Shown piece after piece: positions 35,418-44,545 of a stretch of DNA of 64,000 nucleotides. How positions within the stretch are numbered: position 1 is the stretch's first letter; the number at the start of each line of letters is the position of its first letter. The stretch is from contig NZ_WQCF01000007.1 of NCBI RefSeq assembly GCF_013032455.1, positions 186,001-250,000 of the forward strand, in the 5' to 3' direction. This DNA comes from Ruegeria atlantica (GTDB lineage Bacteria; Pseudomonadota; Alphaproteobacteria; Rhodobacterales; Rhodobacteraceae). The notes under the pieces are model-generated. The model was not told where the DNA came from and made no database searches. It saw only the letters and a program-made list of their open reading frames with translations. The translations under genes and the position numbers were made by a program.

Positions 35418-36971
35418 TCAACTCTCCGGTGGCGCGCCGCCTTCGGCGGTACGACGCGCAATGAAATCCTGCAAGGCTCCCAGCCGGTCACCATCGCTGG
35501 CAGGTGGTTTGAAGTCGTTCAGAATACCCTTCCAGACGCCCGTTGCGCGGTGGTTGGCATCGACCGAGCCGCGCTCGGTCCAGGTACCGAAATTGGCATA
35601 GTCGTGGACATGCGGCTGGTAGAACTCGGTGTTGTACCTCTCCATGGTCTGGCTGGTGGCAAAGAAATGTCCGCTGGGCTCGACCTCACTGAGTGCTGTG
35701 TCGAAACCGATCTCGGCGGCCCCCGCCTGCGCGCCAGCACAAAGCTCGGCGATCATGTTCAGCACCTCAGCGTCGCAGACCAGCTTTTCGAAGGACACGG
35801 TCAGCCCACCTTCGAGCCAACCGGCCGAGTGGATGATCACGGTCGCCCCGGCCATCAAACAGCCCCAGAGACCGAACTGGTTTTCATTGGCCGCTTGCAC
35901 ATCGTTGATGTTCGAAGCTGACCCGGCGGCGGATCGCCAGGGTAGACCCAGATGCCGCGCCAACTGCCCGGCCGCCAGCGACGCCTGAAAATGCGAGGGT
36001 GTCCCGAAGGCAGGTGCGCCTGACTTCATGTCTACATTGCTGGTGAACGTACCATAGCAAACCGGCGCGCCGGGGTTGGTCAGTTGTGTCAGGGTCAGCG
36101 CCGCCAATGCCTCGGCATGAGACAGCGTGATTGCGCCCGCCACAGTGATCGGCGCCATCGCCCCCATCAGGGTAAAGGGCGTGATAATCGACATCTGACC
36201 GTGGCGGGCAAAATCGATCAGGCCCTGCGCCATGGGTATGTCCAGCGTGCGCGGGCTGTTGGTGTTGATGATCGTGTAGCAATGCGCGTTACTGCGGAAT
36301 TCGTCATCCGACAGGCCCCGCGCGGTCGACAGCATCTCAAAGCAATCCATCACCTGCGGCGTCCCGCGCGAGAAGAAGAACGGGAACTTGTCCGTCAGCT
36401 CCATCTGCGCCTGCGTCGTGAAGTAGTGGCGCAGATGGGTCGGCACGTCCTGCGGCTCGACCTGCGGTGAGATCATCTGAAACACGTCGAAATGATGCGT
36501 GAGTTTCAGGAAATCCAGATAGTCCTGCCCGGTCGCGGGCCGACGGCCACGCTCCAGATCGGTCGCATTTGGAGCCCCGGCCCCCGGCTGAAACACCAAA
36601 CTTCCTAGTTCCAGAGTGAAATCCCGATGACGCGCGCCCGCACGGCAAGCGATCGACTTTGGGGCGGATGCAACAGCCGCGTCGACCATGTCGCGCCCGA
36701 TGAAAACCATCTCGGTGTCTTCATCCACGCGCGCGCCACCTGCAGCAAAAATCCGGCGGGCTTCGGGCAGCAGGACCTTCACCCCCAATTCCTCAAGCGT
36801 CCGCATGGATGTATCATGCATGTCCGCGATCTGATCCGCCGAGAACACCTCCATCTGCGGGAACGGATTCTTCAGGTGGCGGTAGTTCACATCGCGACTG
36901 GGCGGAGGAACAGCGTCGGCCGCGCCCCCGCGTCGTCGCCGACCGCGCTCTGATGTTTGTGTGATTACCAT
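35418..36971 (-). CDS. Trimethylamine methyltransferase (MttB) superfamily protein, non-pyrrolysine
   Basis: The 517-residue product belongs to the MttB superfamily, corrinoid-dependent methyltransferases acting on quaternary or tertiary amines. Features include RRIFAAGGARVDEDTEMVFIGRD, PGAGAPNATDLERGRRPAT and TLMGAMAPITVAGAI. There is no in-frame amber codon, so it is the widespread non-pyrrolysine type such as glycine betaine methyltransferase. No corrinoid protein gene is near, which leaves the methyl acceptor open. Start overlaps the upstream dehydrogenase stop by one base (TGATG), and the next gene begins directly after its stop. Confidence 0.9.
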   Translation of the reverse strand: MVITQTSERGRRRRGGAADAVPPPSRDVNYRHLKNPFPQMEVFSADQIADMHDTSMRTLEELGVKVLLPEARRIFAAGGARVDEDTEMVFIGRDMVDAAVASAPKSIACRAGARHRDFTLELGSLVFQPGAGAPNATDLERGRRPATGQDYLDFLKLTHHFDVFQMISPQVEPQDVPTHLRHYFTTQAQMELTDKFPFFFSRGTPQVMDCFEMLSTARGLSDDEFRSNAHCYTIINTNSPRTLDIPMAQGLIDFARHGQMSIITPFTLMGAMAPITVAGAITLSHAEALAALTLTQLTNPGAPVCYGTFTSNVDMKSGAPAFGTPSHFQASLAAGQLARHLGLPWRSAAGSASNINDVQAANENQFGLWGCLMAGATVIIHSAGWLEGGLTVSFEKLVCDAEVLNMIAELCAGAQAGAAEIGFDTALSEVEPSGHFFATSQTMERYNTEFYQPHVHDYANFGTWTERGSVDANHRATGVWKGILNDFKPPASDGDRLGALQDFIARRTAEGGAPPES

Positions 36972-39373
36972 CAGCCCCTCATCGCCTTGCCCTGCGGGTC
37001 GTAAGGGGACGGTGCAATCACCCGCGCGGGACGTTCAACCCCAACCACATGCACGGTAAGTTCCGTGCCCGGTTCGGCCTTATCCCGATTGACCAGAGCC
37101 ATTGCCAGCGACTTACCCGTGTAGTGCCCGTAACCGCCCGAAGTGACAAAACCCACGCGCTCACCATCGGCCCAGATCGGCTCATACCCGCTGGCGTCCG
37201 CATCCAGCGCGTCCACCTCAAGCGTCACCTGAACTTGCGCGGGGCCGTTGCCCTCTCGTTCGGCCAAGGCGGCGTCCTTGCCGACGAAATTCTTGTCCCA
37301 GTCGATCCAGCGATCCATCCCGGTCATGCCCGGAGTATAAAGCTGTGTGAATTCCGCAGACCAGATGCCGAAGCTTTTCTCCAACCGGGTCGAGAGCATC
37401 GCGTTGAAGCCGCATTCGCGAATGCCGTCTTCGGCCCCCGCCTCAAGCAACATCCGCCGCAGCTTGATGTGATCGCCATAGCGGCAATTGATCTCATAGC
37501 CCTTTTCGCCAGTCACCGACATGCGCTCCAAGCGGGCGCGGACAAGACCGATATCGAAATCTCCACAGCCCATGAATTTGAGGTCCGAGATGTCCTGTTC
37601 CGACAGCTTCTCGACCACCGCCTGCGATTTCGGGCCGACCACGGCGAAGCCGCAATATTCCTCGCCCAAATCACGGATATTAACGCCGTCGATCATGTGG
37701 TCGTCGAACCACCGCATATGCCAGGCACGTAGGTAGTAGCTGCCCATGATCCACCACGTGCCATCGCCCCAGTTGAGCACAGTCAGATCGCCCTTGAGCC
37801 GCCCGTTCTCACCCAGCATCGGGGCCAGCTTGGCGCGGCCCGGCGCGGGTAATTTAGAGGCCATGACCTTGTCCAGCCAAACCTCCGCGTTCGGACCGGT
37901 GACTTCGAACCGCGAAAAGCCGGAGATATCCAACAGGCCCACGCCTTCGCGGATCACCTTGCATTCCTCGGCCACGATTTCGTGGGCGTTCGAGCGCTTG
38001 AGTGTCGGGGTTTCCTCAAACCCTTTCGGCGCGAAATAGAGCGGTACCTCCAAATCCCAGCTAACGCCCCATTTACACCCGGCTTCGGTCATTGCGTCAT
38101 GGGCTGGAGCCATTTTCAATGGACGCCCTGCGGGCAGTTGCTCGTTCGGATAGGTCATCACAAAACGGCGGGAATAGAACTGCCCTGTCGTCTCGCGGAT
38201 GTACCTCTTGTTCTGCGCGAAATCCCCATACCGCGCCACGTCCATCGGCCAGGCATCCGCCTCGGGCTCGCCATGGATCATCCACTCGGCCAGTGTCTTA
38301 CCGACACCACCGCCCTGCAGGAAGCCCGCCATCACTGCACAAGCCGACCAGTACCCACGCTTGCCCGGCACCGGGCCGACCAGAGGGTTGCCATCGGGTG
38401 AAAAGGTGAACGCGCCGTTGACCCACGTCTTGATGCCCACATTCTGGATCGAAGGATACCGCTCGAAGCCGAGCGTCAGTTCATTCTCAATCCGATCTAG
38501 CTGTTCCTGAAACAGCTCTTCGCCATAGTTCCACGGCGCGCCGTCCATAGCCCAGTGTTCGTGATCGACCTCGTAGATACCAACCAGAACGCCCTTCTGA
38601 TCCTGCCGCATGTAGGTGAACCCTTCGAGGTCCACGGTCATCGGCATCTCGAAATCGGCCTCGGCCACTTCGGGCACCGTGTCGGTAATCAGATAGTGGT
38701 GTTTCAGCGGAGAGACCGGCAGTTCAACGCCCGCCATGCGACCCACCTGCTTGGCCCAAAGACCCGCCGCGTTGACCACATGTTCGCAAGTGATCGTGCC
38801 GCGATCGGTCACCACCTGCCAGCCGTCCGCTGTCTGGATCAGTTCCTCGACCTTAGTTTCCTCGTAATATTCTGCACCGCGTTTCTTGGCGGCCGTCGCA
38901 TAAGCCTGCACAGTACCGGTCGTGTCGATATAGCCTTCGCGGTCTGCCCACATCGCACCCAGAACGCCGTCGGTGGACATGATCGGGCAGCGCGTCTGCG
39001 CCTCTTCCGGAGACAGCAATTCACAATCGTCGATGCCGATAGACTGGAAAATACGATAGTTGGCCTGCAGCCATTCCCACCGTTCGGGCGTACCGGCCAG
39101 CGTCAAGCCACCGGTCATATGCAGACCGATATTCTGCCCCGATTCCTTCTCGATCTCGCTGAGCAGGTCGATGGTGTAGGCCTGAAGCGAAGCCATGTTC
39201 GGGTCGGCGTTCAGCGCATGGATACCTCCGGCCGCATGCCAGGACGAACCGGACGCCAGCCGCCGCCGTTCGAGCATCACAACATCCGACCAGCCGAACT
39301 TGGCCAGGTGATACAGAACCGAGGCACCAACAACGCCACCTCCAATGACCACAACGCGATACTGAGATTTCAT
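36971..39373 (-). CDS. Dimethylglycine/sarcosine dehydrogenase-type flavoprotein with GcvT domain
   Basis: This 800-residue enzyme oxidatively demethylates N-methylated glycines or similar compounds. The N-terminal FAD domain has VVVIGGGVVGASVLYHLAKFGW and the SSWHAAGG segment, whose His binds FAD covalently in the family. A middle FAO-type domain follows. The C-terminal half (about 430-790) is a GcvT-like tetrahydrofolate-binding domain that captures the methyl carbon as formaldehyde equivalent. The ATG at 39373 has GGGAGG upstream; the frame open from 39421 is too early. It is the first gene of the operon with the MttB, TetR and DadA types. Confidence 0.93.
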   Translation of the reverse strand: MKSQYRVVVIGGGVVGASVLYHLAKFGWSDVVMLERRRLASGSSWHAAGGIHALNADPNMASLQAYTIDLLSEIEKESGQNIGLHMTGGLTLAGTPERWEWLQANYRIFQSIGIDDCELLSPEEAQTRCPIMSTDGVLGAMWADREGYIDTTGTVQAYATAAKKRGAEYYEETKVEELIQTADGWQVVTDRGTITCEHVVNAAGLWAKQVGRMAGVELPVSPLKHHYLITDTVPEVAEADFEMPMTVDLEGFTYMRQDQKGVLVGIYEVDHEHWAMDGAPWNYGEELFQEQLDRIENELTLGFERYPSIQNVGIKTWVNGAFTFSPDGNPLVGPVPGKRGYWSACAVMAGFLQGGGVGKTLAEWMIHGEPEADAWPMDVARYGDFAQNKRYIRETTGQFYSRRFVMTYPNEQLPAGRPLKMAPAHDAMTEAGCKWGVSWDLEVPLYFAPKGFEETPTLKRSNAHEIVAEECKVIREGVGLLDISGFSRFEVTGPNAEVWLDKVMASKLPAPGRAKLAPMLGENGRLKGDLTVLNWGDGTWWIMGSYYLRAWHMRWFDDHMIDGVNIRDLGEEYCGFAVVGPKSQAVVEKLSEQDISDLKFMGCGDFDIGLVRARLERMSVTGEKGYEINCRYGDHIKLRRMLLEAGAEDGIRECGFNAMLSTRLEKSFGIWSAEFTQLYTPGMTGMDRWIDWDKNFVGKDAALAEREGNGPAQVQVTLEVDALDADASGYEPIWADGERVGFVTSGGYGHYTGKSLAMALVNRDKAEPGTELTVHVVGVERPARVIAPSPYDPQGKAMRG

Positions 39374-39423
39374 CCTGCCCTCCCTACTTGGCTTGGGCAG
39401 GACGCTAGCCCCACTGTTCACTT

Positions 39424-39445
39424 CTGTCTAGACATTTATGTACAG
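39424..39445. promoter_or_regulatory. Candidate TetR operator before methylamine operon
   Basis: A perfect 10-base palindrome TGTCTAGACA (39425-39434) is followed by TTTA and a second palindrome TGTACA (39439-39444); the whole is flanked by CTGT and ACAG. It lies about 51 bases upstream of the first gene of the operon that contains a TetR regulator. This is the right size and place for a TetR dimer pair. Binding is inferred. Confidence 0.5.
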
Positions 39446-39482
39446 TTCTTCTTGCAGGCGCCCAGCGACCGAAACATTCGAT

Positions 39483-40112
39483 TTAAAGCTGAGCGCTGGG
39501 CCGTGCTCCGATCTTTTCGAACCACGCAAGCGTGGCGGAATTTCGCTGTGGAATCCGCGCCTTGATCACACGGGCAAAATCGACAAAGACATAAGCCGTA
39601 ATATCGGCCAGCGTGAATTCTGCACAAGCGATGTAGGGGCTTTCCGCCAACCGAGTTTCCAGCAGATCAAAGAAATGCTCTACCCGCGCCGCGCCGCGCT
39701 GACCCAATTCGGGAATCTGAGCGTAATTGACCGGACCAGGAATCGCCCTTTCGGCAAAGGCGGGATGTGTGTTGCGCAATGTCTCGGCGATGGGCAATCC
39801 ACCTTGCTGCTCGACAATACTGTTCCACATCAGGACCAGCCCCTTCTCATCCGGGGTGCGCCCCATCAAGGGTGGTTCGGGAAAGCGAGCCTCAAGATAC
39901 GCTGCAATGCCCAGATTTTCGGTCAAAGCCACGCCCTCATCAGTGACCAACACCGGAAGCGTCGCGTTTGGGTTGACGGCCTTAAATGCATTGCCTGATT
40001 GCTCGCCTTTGGCGATCGAAATCTCACGTGTCTCGATCTGCAGCCCTTTTTCCGCAATATACATGCGGGCGCGACGCGGGTTCGGGGCCGTAGAGCAATC
40101 GTAGAACAACAT
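39483..40112 (-). CDS. Glutathione S-transferase family protein
   Basis: This cytosolic protein of 209 residues has an N-terminal thioredoxin-like domain (MLFYDCSTAPNPRRARMYIAEKGL, then NPNATLPVLVTDEGVALTEN with the cis-Pro) and an all-helical C-terminal domain (about residues 90-205). The catalytic Ser/Tyr/Cys is likely in STAPN. Its role is not specified by neighbours. It is followed upstream by a small methyltransferase gene 12 bases away on the same strand, so the two may be co-transcribed. Confidence 0.92.
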   Translation of the reverse strand: MLFYDCSTAPNPRRARMYIAEKGLQIETREISIAKGEQSGNAFKAVNPNATLPVLVTDEGVALTENLGIAAYLEARFPEPPLMGRTPDEKGLVLMWNSIVEQQGGLPIAETLRNTHPAFAERAIPGPVNYAQIPELGQRGAARVEHFFDLLETRLAESPYIACAEFTLADITAYVFVDFARVIKARIPQRNSATLAWFEKIGARPSAQL

Positions 40113-40124
40113 CGTTAGGTCAAC

Positions 40125-40622
40125 TTATCGGCGATAGACAAAACAGCGCCCCTCAACGGCGCCGGGTGGGAGCGGCAGTTCGATCAACCCTTCAAAATAC
40201 ATCCTGTCGCTGGAAACCATCAGCCCGCCCTCTGCCAGAAGCGGCTCGATTAGGGGCGAAACGAACCTGGCAAACGCGTCGTTCTTTTCGCGGTTATGCC
40301 CCCCCAGATCTGCGTGGATCAGACTGGCGGTCGCACCGAATCGATCCAAAGCGGCGGGCAGCGTCTCGCGCACGTCGCCCAGAATCACTCGATCTTCGGG
40401 CGGGGTCGAATCCGGGTGCGAGGCCACGGCGCGTTCGAATACGTAGACCAGGCGGTTTTTAACGTATTGCACCATATGGTGGTAAGTACGTCCGTTCCCC
40501 AGCCCCAATTCAAACACTGGCCCCAGCATTCCTTGTGTCTGGGCAATAGCGTAATCCAAACAGGCCCGCTGTGACACCATGCGGTCAATGAACAGATCCA
40601 GTCGGCTTTGGTCGTCGGGCAC
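40125..40622 (-). CDS. Small class I SAM-dependent methyltransferase (family 17 type)
   Basis: The 165-residue product has the SAM-binding signature PVFELGLGNGRTYHHM, an acidic residue ending the next strand (YVFERAV), and HADLGGHNREKND. I choose the GTG at 40622 because AAGGAG lies eight bases upstream; the open frame extends to 40832 with no conserved content. The protein is a paralogue of the one at 56910-57386 (GLGNGRTYDHL, HPSSTPP and similar blocks). The substrate is unknown. It sits upstream of GST and far from any glycosyltransferase here. Confidence 0.82.
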   Translation of the reverse strand: MPDDQSRLDLFIDRMVSQRACLDYAIAQTQGMLGPVFELGLGNGRTYHHMVQYVKNRLVYVFERAVASHPDSTPPEDRVILGDVRETLPAALDRFGATASLIHADLGGHNREKNDAFARFVSPLIEPLLAEGGLMVSSDRMYFEGLIELPLPPGAVEGRCFVYRR

Positions 40623-40855
40623 GGGGAAATCTCTCCTTGATATCAATCGGCTTATATAGTGGGGCCGACAGGGTCTTTGATGGCAAATCTTCAAGACTTT
40701 GTGTAGATAAAATGGAGACAGTTTCACGTTTCCGAGACATTTCGGACTAAGAACGGGTTTGACTAGCCTGCACCTACCGCGCGAAACTGCGCCAAAAAAC
40801 ACGGGGGGTTGATTTAGCCAATGCCGCACCACGGCCTTACAGGTGGGACGCCTGC

Positions 40856-42628
40856 ATGACAGCGTTGTTGTCTGTCCGGGACCTGAGCATCGGTTTTGGT
40901 GCAGGAGAGTCCGTTGTCAAAGGCGTCAATTTCGACGTCGAAGCCGGCCAGACACTGGCGCTGGTGGGTGAGTCTGGCTCGGGCAAGACCATATCGTGCC
41001 GGGCGGCCTTGCGGATTCTACCGCGCACGGCACAGATTCGCAGCGGCACGATTATTCTGAATGATTCCAAGGGCACCGAGAAACTGACAGAGATCAGCGA
41101 GCGGCAAATGCGCGACATTCGCGGCAACCGTATCTCGATGATCTTTCAAGAGCCGATGCGGTCCCTGTCGCCCCTGCACAAAATCGGCAATCAGGTCAGT
41201 GAAGTTCTTTGGTTGCACCGAGGCGCATCCGAGGCGCAGGCCCGCAAAGAGGTTCTGACCCAGTTTGAACGCGTGGGCTTTCCTGATCCTCAGCGCGCCT
41301 ATGATTCCTACCCGTTTGAGTTGTCCGGCGGCATGCGCCAGCGTGCAATGATCGCGATGGCGATGGTGTCCAAGCCGGATTTGCTGATTGCAGATGAACC
41401 CACAACCGCACTTGACGTTACGACACAGGCGCAGGTGCTGGGGCTGATCAAAGAGTTGCAGCGCGAAACCGGTATGGCGCTCATCCTTGTAACGCACGAT
41501 CTGGGCGTGGTCGCCAATATGGCCGAGCAAGTCGTCGTCATGCACAAGGGCCGCGTCATGGAAGCTGGCGCCGCTGCCCCGATCCTGACCGCTCCTGCGC
41601 ACCCCTACACCCAGCAACTGTTCGACGCCGCACCTGAGATCCCCGACAAGGAAGCGGTTGGGATTCCCATGCCCGGCGAAGACCTGATTCTACAGATGAA
41701 GGGTGTGTCCAAAACTTACACTATGCGCTCCAGCAAGGGTTGGCAGGGTGAGCGTCTGATCCATGCCTGCCGTGGCGTGGACTTAAATCTTGCCCGCGGC
41801 AAGACGTTGGCCGTCGTCGGTGAAAGCGGCTCGGGCAAGACCACAGCCGCGCGCATTGCGCTGGGGGCCGAGCCACCCGACCCCGGCGGTGAAGTGTTGT
41901 TCCGGACCTCGGCGGCCGAAGATCCGATTACCGTGCATCGCATGACCCGCGCCCAGCGCACCGCGTTTCAGCGCAAGGCGCAGATGGTATTTCAAGATCC
42001 CTACAGCTCGCTCAGCCCCCGAATGCGCATTCAGGACGCCATGACCGAGCCGTTGGAGATTCACAATATCGGCAAGATGGCGGAACAACGGGACAAGGCA
42101 GCCGAGATGCTGCAGCGGGTCGGCCTGAATGCGGACATGCTGAAACGATATCCGCATGCCTTTTCAGGCGGTCAGCGACAGCGCCTGTCGATCGCGCGGG
42201 CAATGATGCTGGACCCTCAGCTAATCGTTTGTGACGAGCCGACCTCGGCCTTGGATGTCTCTGTTCAAGAACAGATTCTGACGCTGCTGGAAAACCTGCA
42301 GGACAGCCTCAACCTGTCCTATTTCTTTATCTCTCACGACCTTGCTGTTGTGGCGCGCATCGCCGACGAAGTAGCGGTGATGCGCCGCGGTCTGGTCGTT
42401 GAACAAGCCCCACCCGAAACCCTTTTCTACAATCCCCGCCACCCCTACACTAAGGCGCTAATTGCCGCTCAGCCAGAACCTGACATCAACCGACCCATCG
42501 ACCTGAAATTGGTTGCTTTGGGCGCAGGTTCGCCAGACAGTTGGGATGACGCCTTCCGATTTACCGACTCCGTGATACCTTCACTGGTAGAAATGGAGCC
42601 CGGCCATAAGGTACGATGCCATGTTTAA
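40856..42628 (+). CDS. Peptide-type ABC transporter ATPase, tandem domains
   Basis: This 590-residue cytosolic protein fuses two ATPase domains, each with Walker A (GESGSGKTISC at about residue 43 and GESGSGKTTAA near 325), LSGGMRQRAM or FSGGQRQRLS, and Walker B (LLIADEPTTALD and LIVCDEPTSALD). The layout is that of YejF or GsiA, energising import of oligopeptides or other solutes. It has oligopeptide/nickel-type C-terminal extensions (APAHPYTQQL, NPRHPYTKAL). AGGTGGGA precedes the ATG. The stop overlaps the binding-protein start by eight bases. Confidence 0.95.
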   Translation: MTALLSVRDLSIGFGAGESVVKGVNFDVEAGQTLALVGESGSGKTISCRAALRILPRTAQIRSGTIILNDSKGTEKLTEISERQMRDIRGNRISMIFQEPMRSLSPLHKIGNQVSEVLWLHRGASEAQARKEVLTQFERVGFPDPQRAYDSYPFELSGGMRQRAMIAMAMVSKPDLLIADEPTTALDVTTQAQVLGLIKELQRETGMALILVTHDLGVVANMAEQVVVMHKGRVMEAGAAAPILTAPAHPYTQQLFDAAPEIPDKEAVGIPMPGEDLILQMKGVSKTYTMRSSKGWQGERLIHACRGVDLNLARGKTLAVVGESGSGKTTAARIALGAEPPDPGGEVLFRTSAAEDPITVHRMTRAQRTAFQRKAQMVFQDPYSSLSPRMRIQDAMTEPLEIHNIGKMAEQRDKAAEMLQRVGLNADMLKRYPHAFSGGQRQRLSIARAMMLDPQLIVCDEPTSALDVSVQEQILTLLENLQDSLNLSYFFISHDLAVVARIADEVAVMRRGLVVEQAPPETLFYNPRHPYTKALIAAQPEPDINRPIDLKLVALGAGSPDSWDDAFRFTDSVIPSLVEMEPGHKVRCHV

Positions 42629-44531
42629 GACCACTCGCCCCCTGTTTCTGGCCGCCACACTGGCTGCTGCATGGATGCTGCCCGCCGCAGCAAATACGCC
42701 TACCCCTCAGGAAGGTGAATTCTGGTCTACCGAAGTGAATGCGGGCAACCTCCCCCCCATCGAAGAACGCCTCCCGACCGAGCCTTTGGTCGTCGATCTT
42801 GCCGCCAAAGGGCGTGAATTCGGCACCCCCGGCGGAACGTTGCGTACTATGGTAACGCGGTCCAAGGACATTCGTCAGATGGTTGTCTATGGATATGCGC
42901 GACTGGTTGGTTTCAATGAAAACTATGAAATCGTGCCGGACCTGTTGGAATCGTACGAAAGCGAAGGCAACCGTAAATACACACTGAACCTGCGCGAAGG
43001 CCACAAATGGTCGGATGGCTCGCCGTTCACTTCGGAAGACTTCCGCTATTGGTGGGAGGATGTGGCGAATAACGAACTGCTCAGCCCCTCGGGTCCACCG
43101 GATTTCCTGATCGTCGATGGGAAGTTGCCGACAGTCTCCTTCCCCGACGAGACCACAGTCATCTTTGAGTGGGAAGACCCTAACCCCGACTTTCTACAGT
43201 CGTTGGCGCAGGCCCGCCCTCCCTTCATCTACCGCCCTGCGGCATTTCTAAAGCAATACCATGACAAATATGCTGACGCCGAGGAGCTCGCCTTTCTTGT
43301 CGAAGATGCCCGCGTCAAAAGCTGGGCGGCACTTCATAACAAGTTGGACAACCTGTACAAATACGACAACCACGAGCTACCCACGCTGCAGCCTTGGCTG
43401 AACGCCAGTTCGGGTAAGAAGATCCGGCACAATTTTGTGCGAAACCCCTATTACCACCGCATCGACAGCAAAGGCGTGCAACTACCTTATATCGACGTGG
43501 TCGAAATGGAGATCGTCGCCCCCGGCCTTGTTGCCGCCAAGGCCAATGCCGGTGAGACCGACCTGCAAGGGCGCGGGCTGGCATTCCGCGATGCCTCAAT
43601 TCTGAAAAAGGGTGAAGAGGTTGGGAACTATAAAACGCGGCTATGGAAAACCGGTGTCGCGTCGCAGATTGCGATATACCCGAATTTGAATTTTGCCGAT
43701 GAAGGATGGCGCGAGGTTCTACGCGATGTGCGTGTGCGCCGCGCCCTGTCGCTGGCCATTGATCGCCAGACAATCAATCAGGCGCTGTATTTCAAGCTTG
43801 CTCAACCGGGCGCGATGTCGGTTCTGCCTGCGTCCCCGTTCTATAGCGAAGAAAATGCGCAAGCGTGGGCGCAGTACGACGTCGACGCGGCCAATGCGTT
43901 GCTGGATGAAGCAGGCCTGACCGAACGTGATAAGAACGGCGTACGACTGCTGCCTGACGGCCGCCCGATGGAATTAATTATCGAAACCGCCGGGGAACGG
44001 CAAGAGGTCGAGAACGCCCTCCAGATCGTTACCGACAACTGGCGGGATATCGGTGTAAATCTGGTAATGCGCCCCTTGGACCGGGACATCCTGCGCAACC
44101 GTGTTTTTGCTGGCAACACAATGGCCTCTGTCTGGTTTGGGTGGGATGACGGCATTCCGCAGGCTCACACTTCGCCAGCCTATCTGGCACCGACCGATCA
44201 GGTTTTTCTCGCCTGGCCCAAATGGGGTCAGTATTACCAGACCGGCGGAGATGTGGGCGAAGCCCCCGACATGCCCGAAGCCGAGCGCCTGATGCAATTA
44301 GCCTATGATTGGGAGGTCGCAACCAATGATGACGAGCGCAAGGCGATCTGGACCGAGATGCTGAACATCCATGCGGATCAACTGTACGCTATCGGCATCC
44401 TGAACGGCGCACCGCAGCCCGTTGTGGTTTCGAACCGCCTGCGCAACGTACCCGAACAAGCCATGTGGGCATGGGAGCCCGGCGCACATTTCGGCATTCA
44501 CCGGCCGGACGAATTTTTCTTCGCCGACTGA
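42621..44531 (+). CDS. ABC transporter substrate-binding protein, family 5
   Basis: The 636-residue periplasmic protein has a signal peptide (MFKTTRPLFLAATLAAAWMLPAAA) and the family 5 pattern RKYTLNLREGHKWSDGSPFTSEDFRYWW, with RVRRALSLAIDRQTINQAL in the middle. It should deliver a peptide-like or other solute to the two permeases encoded downstream. The ligand is unknown. It is unusually long for an OppA-type protein. The start overlaps the ATPase stop by eight bases. Confidence 0.93.
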   Translation: MFKTTRPLFLAATLAAAWMLPAAANTPTPQEGEFWSTEVNAGNLPPIEERLPTEPLVVDLAAKGREFGTPGGTLRTMVTRSKDIRQMVVYGYARLVGFNENYEIVPDLLESYESEGNRKYTLNLREGHKWSDGSPFTSEDFRYWWEDVANNELLSPSGPPDFLIVDGKLPTVSFPDETTVIFEWEDPNPDFLQSLAQARPPFIYRPAAFLKQYHDKYADAEELAFLVEDARVKSWAALHNKLDNLYKYDNHELPTLQPWLNASSGKKIRHNFVRNPYYHRIDSKGVQLPYIDVVEMEIVAPGLVAAKANAGETDLQGRGLAFRDASILKKGEEVGNYKTRLWKTGVASQIAIYPNLNFADEGWREVLRDVRVRRALSLAIDRQTINQALYFKLAQPGAMSVLPASPFYSEENAQAWAQYDVDAANALLDEAGLTERDKNGVRLLPDGRPMELIIETAGERQEVENALQIVTDNWRDIGVNLVMRPLDRDILRNRVFAGNTMASVWFGWDDGIPQAHTSPAYLAPTDQVFLAWPKWGQYYQTGGDVGEAPDMPEAERLMQLAYDWEVATNDDERKAIWTEMLNIHADQLYAIGILNGAPQPVVVSNRLRNVPEQAMWAWEPGAHFGIHRPDEFFFAD

Positions 44532-44545
44532 TCAGGAGCAGCTAA

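Noticed and set aside
35418..36971. Pyrrolysine-containing trimethylamine methyltransferase
   Set aside because: There is no in-frame amber codon; the open frame is continuous and of normal length for the non-pyrrolysine group.
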